This document shows positions 24,301 to 32,466 of a stretch of DNA of 64,000 nt, one piece after another. The notes under the pieces are model-generated. The model searched no databases. It worked only from the letters and a program-made list of their open reading frames with translations, and was not told the DNA's origin. Every line of letters starts with the position of its first letter. The stretch's first letter is position 1. A program made the position numbers and the translations under genes. The stretch is from contig CM069877.1 in assembly GCA_036172665.1 (NCBI GenBank), forward strand, positions 13,908,501-13,972,500, given 5' to 3'. This DNA is from Prosopocoilus inquinatus. Lineage: Eukaryota; Arthropoda; Insecta; Coleoptera; Lucanidae.

Positions 24301-27300
24301 AATAAAATTTTGAAGAGAAAATTCTTTGGTTAACCCCTTTTGTTTTGTCTTCTTTTTGTAATTTGGTTATGTCGCCTTTTTGCTGTTATTTTGTTTTGTG
24401 TTTTTCACTTATCCAATTTTTGGATAAGAACTGATTTATGCTCATTCTTTCTTTCTTAAATTTCTTTAAATTTTTCTTTTTTTTTGCACAAATTTTCTGC
24501 ATAATTAATTTTTGTTGTTAACTGCTATAACCTTTGACAAGTCAGAAACCAGGGTTGCCAGATTTTTTTCAAGTAACGGACAAATGACAAAATTGCTGAA
24601 AAAAACAGGAATTCGGTTTTTTATTCGAGACAAAAGAAAATTTCAAATAAAAAATTGAATTTTTGTAACATTACAAGCTGGTCATATATTAGAATAAGAG
24701 AAATGTCATTTAAAGTTCAGCATTTTGGGTTGCTGCACTATGTATACTCGAAGTGCTTCACCTAGTTTTAACGTCATTGATTATTAAGAGATGAAGATGT
24801 TCTGAGTGCCCATTAATACAGCTAACAAAAATACTAATAATATCTTATAAATCTGTTTGGCAATTGTCAACTGCTAAACGTCAGATGGTTTAGGAAGTCG
24901 TCTCTTTTTCGCTTTATCTTCTTACGTCAAAAAATCAAAACCTTAGCGGATGCTAAAAATTGGTATACTTTATTACATAACTAACAGACGACAAAAAAAA
25001 ATCAAACTTAACTCCAATCGTTACTAACTAGTTGCTATTTTAATAAAATAAAATAAAAGAACACGAATAAATGACTAATAGGAGAACCACATTCTTTTAT
25101 AACTTCGGATTTACCGCCTGTCAATAAAAAATAGAGTATAGATGAACATTTCAATTCAACACTCGTTATAACTGGACGATCTTCTATTAAATAAAACAAT
25201 TCTTATTACCATGCTATAAGAACCAAATTAAAATTGGTTTACTATACGCAGGGCCGGCGGAAAAAATGATTAAAGCGTATCTCGAACAGTCTCAAGGTCT
25301 ACCAACCAACCTCGATCCAACAACTGAACTCAACTTTATTTAACCTTAGCAAAAAGATAAAAATAAAAAACTAAAAAAAATTAAATAAAAAGATTTAAAG
25401 TAGAAAAAAAATTTAATGATCATTTAATTCAATTCAGCCTAATTTCATTCAACCCAAGCAAAGAATTAGGAAAATGAAATATTAAAAACACTAAAAGTAA
25501 CTAAATGCGAAAATGAAGCTCAATAAATCAAGTCAAGTTAACCCAACTCAACCTAACCGAACTTAATTGAAGCAAAACACTTAAAATGCAAAAAATTAAA
25601 AGTAAAAAAAATTAAAAACCAGTAAACAGCTAAACTCGATTTTATTCAACCCAATCCAAAAAATTAAAAATCAAAAACGAAGTAAAAAATTGAAGTAAAA
25701 ATGAAATGAGAAAGAAATTTTGATGTCAACCCAACTTAACACGATTTAACCTTAGTAAAAAAATAAAAGAAATTAAAAAGAACCTTAACAAACCTGAAAG
25801 TCAACTGAACTCAACCAATTTATATTATATTGCACTCCATTCTACGTAAATCAAATATTAAAAAAAAATAAAAGTTATACATAAATTAAAGTCAAGTTCA
25901 ATAAACCTCAAGATCAATCCAACCCTACCGTCATCAGCTTCACTTTATCTAGCACAAGTAAAAGATTCAAAATTACAAGGAAAATTAAAAGTACAGATTT
26001 AAAAATCAATTAAAATGAAGTTCAACTTACGCCAAGGTCAATTCAATCCAACTGATCTCCCTAACTTCATTTAGCACGAATAAAAATTAAAAATGACAAG
26101 AAAAAATTAACATGTAGGTAGTATAAAAATTGTTAAAAATGAAAGAGCAAATGAAAATGAAGCTCAATCAGTCTCAACATCGACATAAACTAACCTAGTT
26201 CTATTCAACTCAAGAAAAATTTAAATGAAGGTAACTAAACCAAAAGCAAGAAGTTAATTTTTCCGTACTTTAGAATTGTCGATCACAAACAAATGAAAAT
26301 TAATTCTCCCATTTTGATCACCAGTTGCAATTGTAGAAAAAAGTAAGCCAAACGGTTATCAAAAGTATCCCACTTGGTGGATAAACCACGGTTGGAACCA
26401 ATGTTTGACTCTAAAATCACATAAAAAATTTTACTATGATGGTTATTTTTTAAGATACGAGTTAATTTCGGTAGCAATCGTTTAAACTGGTTCAAAGTTA
26501 AGCAAAAATTTGTCAAAATTAACTTTTTAACACAAAAAAAATGGGAAATAATGGTTATATTCAAATTAAAGAAAATCTGGCAACTATGGAATTACAATAC
26601 TTTTTTTGTAATCGATTTTATACTTTATAAGAACTAATGAGAAGAATGCACACTATTTCTTTGGAGACAACTGTATAAATTTACGTGAATTTACGTTCCA
26701 TTTTTTTTTTTTGAAAAAAGGGCCAATACTCTTCCTCCGGCCCTGACTATGCGGAGATTTAATAATTTTTTAATCGTACAGCTCCCTAGGATGAATACGG
26801 TACAAGTTCTGTCCCGACGGGCAACACTACCAGAAACCTCCTTGCTTTTACTTCTACAAATTTAATAGCGAATTGAGAAATTAAATATTACTCATTTTAT
26901 TAAATTATTTATTCTTCATTTGTTTTTCTTCAGTTTTTTGCATTTTTATTTTGTTAATCCTTCTGCTTGTTTTGTTTTTCGCTTGCCAAAAAATCTTTAG
27001 ATTCTCAATTGTATTGCCCTTTTTTTCAATCAAATCAGTATATTTTATTCGTATTTTCATTCATTTCTTGTTCGCTTAACTTATCCAATCGCGGAAAAAC
27101 CTCCTCTACATTTTTATCAATTGATTGTCGTCCGTTTTCATCAGCTTCCTTTTTTCAGTTGTTTGCAATTTGTCACTCAACACTTCTGTTTTCTTTGTTT
27201 TCACATTTGTTAGTCAACTATGTACTTTCTATATAATATTTATAATTTTTTTTGTAAATTTGTTGCGCTGCTATCTTTTCTGTTTGTACTTTCGTTTATT

Positions 27301-30300
27301 TCTATGTTTTTCTTTCCACTTGTTCTCATTCAGAATTTCTTTAGTTTTGAACTGTTGTTTATTTCATGATATAAAATAATGATTCTATTTAAAAGTAAAA
27401 AAGAAATTAACATCAGGAGGCAAACATTATTTTTCTTTGTTGTTGTTTAAAGTGTTTCATTTCATGTATTCTTTAACACATTTGATTGTAAATCGTTCAC
27501 CATTTCGCCATAGACATTGTAGCTTTACGACTTTCGTTAATTTAATGACTCAAGTCATTTTAATTAATTATTATTAATTAAATATTACGTGTTACGGTCG
27601 AGTTATACAGCTCTTTACAGCTCCGTGATATCATGAAAAGTTAATAACGCCTTTTAATATACTCTTCCGATTTTCTTTTTTTATTAATTGAGTTATTTTA
27701 AACATTTTCTTGCGTTCAACCCTTTAATTTTTCTCTCCGGTAGTAGTACGTGTTTACCAACCGTAACATAGTATCGCAGGGTATGGGACGATCCGCCGTC
27801 GCCGACTCGCTGTCGCCGACTCGCTGTCGCCGATTCGCCGTCGCCAACTCGTCGTAGAACCAATTCGACTTCGATCTAATTTACCGTACGCCCAACTCGT
27901 CGGCGCATGTTACTGCTTTATTTAGTTTGATGAGCTTTAAAACACTTTCTTAATATTTTAGATAATATCCAAGTTATACCTACCAATCGAATCAACAAAA
28001 CTATAATTTCAGTACGTTTCAAGTAATTAAGATGAACCTCAAAATTATTTTTCAATTTTAAACTGAAATAAATTCCTAATTACAGAACGACCATCGTGAG
28101 ACACAAAATTACGAACAAATTGGTGCTGTAGGTGCACATAATCATAATTTTCTTTTAATGGAACCCCCATTTTTTTTTAATTATAATTTTAAATGACCAG
28201 CTTTCATGAATCAATATCTCGAAAACAGTCGACTTTTGATGTGCAGTGATTTTGATTTATATGAAAATCAATATGATTTTGAGCACAATCTGAAGATATA
28301 AAAAAGAAAAATTGCAGGGATTTTGGGAACACCCTGCAGAATAAGAATAAATAAGCTAATAAATAGCTTCCTCGAAGAGCGAAATTTTTTATCTGCTTCT
28401 GTACCGATGTATCACTTTTAATTAATGAGGAACTATTTTATTTTCCCTTAAATATTTTTTTATTTTATTTACGTATAATTATCGCATATTATTATTTGGA
28501 TATGTACCTGAACTTAAAACTTCAATCGCTGGCAGCGAATTTATCGACAGTGAGTTTTCCGATGGCGAATTGTGCCTACGGCGAATCGGCGACAGTGAAT
28601 TGGCGACGGCAAATCGGCGACGGGCGAATTGTTCTAGACCCAGTATCGCAATCAACTTAGTTTTTATTTGTTTTGATTATATTTTTCTTGAACTTCCAGC
28701 AGGTCCCTTTTTGTTTCGATTAACTACAATATAAGCTGCTATGTAACGCTAATCTTCCCATTTTTTTTTTCTTGACAGTAGGTACTTCATTTTTGCCAAC
28801 CTTAGCATAACAAAACTTTCATCTTAGCTTTTATTTCTTTTGATCAAACTAACTTTTACTTCTTGTGATTGTACTCTTCTTGAACCTCGAGCATATCCTT
28901 CTTTGTTTCGACTGTCATACAAACTGCTATGTAATGCGAATTGTTTTCAATTTTTTTTTCTTGACAGTTCTTCATTTTTGCCAACCTTAGCATAGCAAAA
29001 CACTCATCCTAGCTTTTACTTCTTTTGATCAAACTCTTCTTGAATGTCGAGTATATCCTTCTTTGTAACGCGAATCGGTTTCCCAGTTGTGCGTACTCTA
29101 ACGCTCATAAGTATTTGGGCATCCACAATTTTAGTGGAACTCATCAAAAATACATAAAAAAAATTGAGAGTATTTGCAGTCCAGACTTAAAAAATGAAGA
29201 AAATTATTTAATTTACCAAATTTACGTTTTGGATTCATCCACTAGGAGTCTTATGAAAAACGCACCACGCTTCGGAAAAATTTCAAATTAAAAAAAAAAA
29301 ATGAAATGTTACTGCTATTTTGTAGTATTTGTACACTAGTCTTACGTATTTATTGAATTACTAAAATCGGATTATTAATAATAGAGTTATAGGGTGATGC
29401 GTTTCTTGTAAACTCATCCAGTATTACCTATAATGACCTCAACTTGACGTGATAAGACGAGACTCTGGGGAGGCCATTCTATCATTTTTATGATTATGAG
29501 TATTGGGCTATTGCAGGTAGTAAAGTGACAACTATTCAATAATACTCATTTCCATGGATCTAAGCATAATATTACACAGGAAGTGGAACAAATTAAAGAC
29601 GCCTAAATACTTATGAGCGGTAGTGTACGTATGAACTACATACAGGCTGTCCACCGAGTGCCGCGGTCTTCTTTACCGTCTAAAGTATACAAGATGGAAA
29701 AGAAATTCAAACGAGTTGAGATGTAACTCAGTCAGCTCTATTTTCTAAAATTATTTTTGGCTATACAGGATGTTCAGTAACTGAGAGCCATACCAAAGTT
29801 ATACTTTTTTAAATGGAACACCCAGCATATTTTTACATATTTCGAAAGTACGCATAACGAGTAGGTAATAACCAAAAATTCCGGAAGTTTTATTTAATCA
29901 GAGTTTTTAAGATATTTATGATAGAGTATAAGAAATTGCTCTACTTTGAGCTCTTATAGTTTGATCATTTATTTACATTTCATCGTGAATTTTTGTAGGT
30001 AGACAATACAATATCTCATCTACAGAAATTTTCAAAACGTATTCAATCTATTAGTTATTATGTGTACAGGGTGTTGAGTTTTGAAGAAGTTAATTTTTCT
30101 CAAAATTTTCAAATGAAACACCCTGTATGTCTAAATTCTTGTGAAACACTGCCTTAATGAGCTTTCATGAAACGCCAAATGTTTTAGTCCAAACTGAAGA
30201 TATCGCGAAACAATTACTCATTTTTTTATTTTCAATATTGACGTTTTCTAGCATTTTCAACCGATCCTTCTGTTTAATTTTGTTGAAAAATTAAGAAATA

Positions 30301-31720
30301 TTAGTTAATTTAATTAATAAATTAGAAAATAACAAAATAATGTACAAATTAAGAATAATAAGTATTAAATTAGAAAATAACAGAAAACAATGAACAAATT
30401 AAGAATGACAAGGAACCATTGGATCTAGAAAATTTATATTAAATATTCAAATTGTTTTTCAGCTTCTTGTAGATACGTCTTACTTCTTGTAATCTTGACG
30501 CCAAAAGACAGTTTTGGTTGCTTTCTCCCATTAGGTGTCACATCACGTAACTTTTCATAATTAAAATCCATTTTGTTAACACAAAAAGAAGTACAAATTT
30601 GTAAAAGTAGTGTGTCATTAATCTAAACAATTGTTCTGTCAATTAAAAATTCATGGCAACTGTTTTCCTATTTTCTAGCAAACGGCAACGTAATTTTAAA
30701 TTTTATTTTTTTAGTTATTTTAATAGTTATTTAAATATTTTCAAAGTAAAGGAAAATAGGAATTAGTTTAATAGGAACATATTCAATTATTTTGACCACA
30801 AAATAAAACATATTCATTGATTTATGATCTAACTGAAACAGAAAAACCAGACGGAAAGGCTAAACAACGTTAATATTGAAAGAGAAAGAAATATTTCATT
30901 GTTGTCTCGTGATTTCTTCAGTTTAGACAAAAACATTTGGCGCTTTATGAAAGCTCATTAAGGCAGTGTTTCATAAGAGTTTAGACATACAGGGTGTTCC
31001 ATTTGAATATTTTGAGGAAAATTAACTTCTTCAAAACTCAACACCCTGTACACATAATAACTAATAGATTGAATCTGTTGTGAAATTTCTGTAGATGAGA
31101 TTTTGTGTTGACTACCTACAAAAATTCACGATAATGTAAATAAATAATCAAACGATAAGAGCTCAAAGTAGAGCAGTTTTTATACACTATCATTAATATC
31201 TTAAAAACTCTTAAATAAAGCTTCCGAAATTTTTGGTTATTATCTACTCGTTATGCGTACTTTCGAAATATCTAAAAATATACTGGATGTTCCATTTAAA
31301 AAGATATAACTTTGGCATGGCTATCAGTTACTGAACATCCTGTATAGCCAAAAATAATTTTAGTAAATAGAGCTGACTGAGTTACACCTCAGCTCGTTTG
31401 AATTTCTTTTCTATCTTGTATACTTTCGATGGTAGGGAAGACCGCGGCACTCGGTACACTTATGCTGAAAAATTTTTAAACAACTTTAGAATTATTTTGT
31501 TTAAGATTCAGCGTTTCTTGATGCAGCTGAGATTCGACAACGTCGCCCTAACAGGAAGCAAGACGTTCAAAGTGACCGGAAGCCTGATACTTTACGTGAG
31601 CTTCCTCTCTTGATGCTGATTCTGATGATTCATTGATGATTTTGTTTTTAGGTGGCGGGAGCGATCGTGTCTTACGAATTGGTATTCATACAGTTCAACA
31701 ACACACAGCTGTGCGCATAG
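12140..31720 (+). CDS. Sugar-clade gustatory receptor, eight exons (N-terminal exon not found)
   Basis: Insect seven-transmembrane gustatory receptor, expected in the plasma membrane of taste neurons as a ligand-gated channel for sugars. Exons: 12130-12395, 17269-17457, 17510-17658, 22183-22305, 22468-22619, 22677-22839, 31506-31595 and 31652-31720. All have AG/GT borders and matching phases, giving 396 residues from the Met at 12140. Sugar-clade signatures are [18 protein letters not shown] with [12 protein letters not shown] near the start, [19 protein letters not shown] in the middle, IQRFLMQL near the end and a terminal SYELVFIQF matching the family TYhhhhhQF motif. The family is usually about 420-480 residues, so an upstream exon with the true start is probably missing. 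Three introns are large (4.9, 4.5 and 8.7 kb) and full of mobile elements, while the coding exons remain open. The ligand cannot be read from sequence. Confidence 0.85.
12319..12640 (+). repeat. Tandem duplication of exon 1 end plus donor and intron start
   Basis: A unit of about 160 bp (12319-12478) is repeated at 12479-12640. Both contain ttgacggcc, the tgtatcaca segment, ggatcgac, a cag|gtaac donor, an accctgta stretch and a tgaattgc tail. The second copy lost codon-sized pieces but remains open for 22 codons (12480-12545). It ends in phase 0 at its donor, whereas exon 2 needs phase 1. It therefore looks like a decayed partial exon rather than a usable alternative. Confidence 0.75.
12690..13142 (-). 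pseudogene. Penelope-like element, inverted C-terminal RT fragment
   Basis: The minus-strand frame reads [20 protein letters not shown], with the reverse transcriptase YVDD box. It then matches the + strand copy at 16600-16990 ([37 protein letters not shown]). The two copies are inverted relative to each other. This fragment abuts a + strand Penelope N-terminal part at 13143, so the pair is head to head. No GIY-YIG endonuclease domain was seen. Confidence 0.75.
13143..13540 (+). pseudogene. Penelope-like element, N-terminal fragment
   Basis: The + strand translation with frameshifts gives pieces such as [20 protein letters not shown] and a region ending NSKKLNE. It is cut at 13540 by the element at 13541-15971 and resumes at 15982 as DTTTYKK. 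Confidence 0.6.
13541..15971. mobile_element. Tandem-array-filled TIR element inside the Penelope copy, 10-bp TSD
   Basis: The insertion is bounded by aacttaatga on both sides (13531-13540 and 15972-15981). Short imperfect TIRs: GCTCGTGAGATT at the left and GTTCGTGAGCTT (reverse complement) at the right. The interior, 13970-15900, is a degenerate array with recurring gaatcgacagaaacaaaag, acgatcgatt and ttcgtcgtcaaaa blocks about every 170-330 bp. No transposase ORF is present. A 9-10 bp TSD would fit a Mutator-like element, but the superfamily is uncertain. Confidence 0.65.
15982..17060 (+). pseudogene. Penelope-like element, RT fragment and (TTA)n tail
   Basis: Translation gives DTTTYKKI and then a decayed stretch. 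It continues as [20 protein letters not shown] and [14 protein letters not shown], a Penelope RT hallmark. The catalytic box is corrupted (YVGHINMHR in place of YVDDI). C-terminal motifs KPSWSGRYV and LLDRGILL follow, then a TTA microsatellite at 17034-17060. Stops and frameshifts show it is dead. It lies in gustatory receptor intron 1. Confidence 0.75.
17269..17658 (+). CDS. Gustatory receptor exons 2 and 3
   Basis: Exon 2 is 17269-17457 (acceptor atttccag; phase 1 to phase 1). It carries the segment [20 protein letters not shown], then [16 protein letters not shown], the usual sugar-receptor intracellular WP..W stretch. A 52-bp intron follows. Exon 3 is 17510-17658, ends in phase 0 and carries [16 protein letters not shown] and [15 protein letters not shown]. 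Confidence 0.85.
18267..19770. mobile_element. Non-autonomous hAT, 1,504 bp, nested
   Basis: The left end CAGGATTGGAAAAAAAACTG and the reverse-complemented right end CAGGGTTGGAAAATTT match. The 8-bp TSD GGCTAAAC is perfect (18259-18266 and 19771-19778). Both subterminal regions are rich in gtttaaac-like blocks. No long ORF is present. It lies inside the 17945-22099 hAT and is therefore younger. Confidence 0.85.
20577..20670. repeat. Short palindrome around an agggctc core
   Basis: Arms of about 25 bp, with atcgaaatctcgaaataaga on the left and a diverged inverse on the right, close around a short A/T spacer. It looks like a small foldback inside the larger hAT element. Confidence 0.45.
22036..22082 (+). 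repeat. (CGAAAC)n hexamer microsatellite
   Basis: About eight near-perfect hexamers sit just inside the right TIR of the 4.2-kb hAT-like element. A shorter run near 17973 sits inside the left TIR. The Arg-Asn repeat frame across it is not a gene. Confidence 0.9.
22183..22839 (+). CDS. Gustatory receptor exons 4, 5 and 6
   Basis: Exon 4 (22183-22305) encodes [20 protein letters not shown] and RFKQITKRL. Exon 5 (22468-22619) encodes [20 protein letters not shown] and a membrane segment ending [10 protein letters not shown]. Exon 6 (22677-22839) encodes [20 protein letters not shown] and the loop to YNVE. The short introns of 162 and 57 bp and phases 0, 2 and 0 are consistent. Copies of this region elsewhere were not seen. 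Confidence 0.9.
22972..23280 (-). mobile_element. Candidate solo LTR (minus orientation)
   Basis: The + strand begins TGTCACAAACTCC and ends GGATGCTACA, so it starts TG and ends CA on either strand. On the minus strand TGTAGCATCC is followed by a TATAAA-like box in actttataaatc. Flanks ATAT (22968-22971) and ATGT (23281-23284) agree at 3 of 4 bases. It lies just inside intron 6 of the gustatory receptor gene. Confidence 0.45.
23478..23697. repeat. Inverted repeat of about 220 bp
   Basis: The outer arms share aagtttttttaa, tcttaaa and cggtcagaattatgattgg, then cactcaacg or its cacccaacg variant. The centre repeats ctatagattta several times. Related arms occur near 42700 and 42964-43100, so this is a family. 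Confidence 0.75.
23788..23814 (+). ncRNA. Hammerhead-like core (candidate)
   Basis: CTGAAGA at 23788 is followed by a five-pair stem (AGCCC with GGGCT, six-base loop) and GAAA at 23811-23814, the order and spacing of a hammerhead catalytic core. Stems I and III were not convincingly closed by eye. Activity is not claimed. Confidence 0.35.
25249..26745. mobile_element. Non-autonomous hAT, 1,497 bp, with repetitive interior
   Basis: Ends CAGGGCCGGCGGAA and, reverse complemented, CAGGGCCGGAGGAA. The 8-bp flanks ACTATACG (25241-25248) and ACTATGCG (26746-26753) agree at 7 of 8. Much of the interior is A-rich with degenerate repeats of a caactcaacctaa type. Similar sequence in the opposite orientation occupies about 7870-9200 around the two elements there. 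Confidence 0.75.
27779..28641. mobile_element. Mutator-like element candidate, 863 bp, 9-bp TSD
   Basis: The perfect 9-bp duplication AGTATCGCA flanks it (27770-27778 and 28642-28650). The termini GGGTATGGGACGATCCGCC and GGGTCTAGAACAATTCGCC (reverse complement) match at 14 of 19. Both subterminal regions are packed with cgccgtcgccgactcg-type repeats in inverted orientation. No transposase is present. The superfamily is inferred from TSD length and the GGG start. Confidence 0.65.
28655..29080. repeat. Tandem repeat, about 180-bp period, interrupted by the Mutator-like element
   Basis: The landmark ttgccaaccttagcataac occurs at 28794 and 28979. A related tttaccaaccgtaacata sits at about 27756, just left of the 27779-28641 element. 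The units share ttcttgaac, cgagcatatcc and tttcttgacag blocks. The transposon therefore landed inside an existing array. Confidence 0.65.
29096..29625. mobile_element. Tc1/mariner-type TIR element, 530 bp
   Basis: The left end CTCTAACGCTCATAAGTATT and the reverse-complemented right end CACTACCGCTCATAAGTATT match, with TA on both sides (29094-29095 and 29626-29627). The interior has no recognised transposase. Confidence 0.65.
29653..31455. mobile_element. Foldback element with arms of about 620 bp
   Basis: The left arm from ACCGAGTGCCGCGGT and the right arm ending in its complement are inverted copies with scattered mismatches. They share aagtatacaagatgg, gctgactgagtta, acatcctgtatagcc and tactcgttatgcgtact. 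The spacer lies between about 30300 and 30800. Several CAGGGTGTTYC-type motifs occur in each arm. The right arm ends 50 bp before gustatory receptor exon 7. No TSD was found. Confidence 0.75.
31506..31720 (+). CDS. Gustatory receptor exons 7 and 8 and stop
   Basis: The exon 7 start at 31506 (after tttaag) is chosen so that VE joins IQRFLMQL, as in sugar receptors. An alternative AG at 31511 is also in frame but drops two residues. Exon 7 ends at 31595 and, after a 56-bp intron, exon 8 (31652-31720) encodes [15 protein letters not shown] and a short tail, then TAG. Confidence 0.85.
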
Positions 31721-31721
31721 A

Positions 31722-31746
31722 TAATTTATTTATTTATTTATTTATT
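31722..31746 (+). repeat. (ATTT)n in the gustatory receptor 3' UTR
   Basis: About five ATTT units begin directly after the stop codon. This AU-rich stretch could influence mRNA stability, but no function is shown. Confidence 0.7.
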
Positions 31747-31795
31747 TTGATTGTACGTCTCCTGAATTAAGAAAGAGAAAAAAATTGCAAACACG

Positions 31796-31801
31796 AATAA
31801 A
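31796..31801 (+). terminator. Poly(A) signal AATAAA of the gustatory receptor gene
   Basis: The first canonical AATAAA lies 76 bp after the stop codon, so the 3' UTR would be about 90-110 bp. The next gene's TATA box is about 370 bp downstream. Confidence 0.6.
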
Positions 31802-32170
31802 CCATTGAATAATTTATTGTTAATTTCAGTTCGTTTGATTATTCATGAAGAAGAACGACTTGACTGATTCATGATCATGACGAATAAGAGGAGCTACTTT
31901 TTTAATTTTTTTTTTAATTTAATTCATCAAATTTGCATAGTCTTAATAATTGCACGCGTCCTGCATTGAATACAGGATGTCCAGGAAATGCCTTGCGCGT
32001 AAGGACGCAAGGAACGCCCTTGTCTCGATTGAACTATACCATGCATAATTAACTTTGAACTTTTCCCAAGTGTGGAAAATAATTTTCGCATTTTGCAAAC
32101 TATACTAAATTTGATTTCTGAATTTCGTCCAAGGTGATCCACTTGACTTGTTGGAGGTTGGAGGTAGGTA

Positions 32171-32178
32171 TATAAATA
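32171..32178 (+). promoter_or_regulatory. TATA box of the NPC2-like gene
   Basis: TATAAATA at 32171 predicts a start site near 32200-32205 and a 5' UTR of about 185 bp before the ATG at 32388. No initiator was confirmed. Confidence 0.5.
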
Positions 32179-32387
32179 GTACACACTTATAAATATGGTG
32201 GCATTTATTCGTTAATTTCAACGAGGAGAAGGAGGAGGCACGGAGGGAGAGGTGCTTGTGACCGGTGTTGAATTCTTATGGTGAGAGCGTACAGGTGATA
32301 TAAAGAGTTTCGAGCAGACGGTGGGCGCTTGCAGTTGCTGGTCTTAAGGTCTTTGGGGCAGAGTGATACAGTTTTGGGGCAAGCGAA

Positions 32388-32466
32388 ATGCGTGCTGTTT
32401 TTGTTTTGTTCGTTTTGTGCGGACTCTCCTGTGCCGCTTCCGTTCCGTATCAGCAATGCCCAGGAG
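32388..32466 (+). CDS. NPC2-like exon 1: signal peptide
   Basis: The ATG at 32388 begins a strongly hydrophobic leader, with cleavage likely after Ala16 or Ala17. The exon ends CPG with a GTACGT donor at 32467, phase 1. The TATA box 217 bp upstream supports this as the first coding exon. Confidence 0.8.

Noticed and set aside
24551..26588. hAT pair suggested by cagggttgccagattttt and an inverse atctggcaact
   Set aside because: The 8-mers outside do not match and the span crosses the well-supported element at 25249-26745 without nesting.
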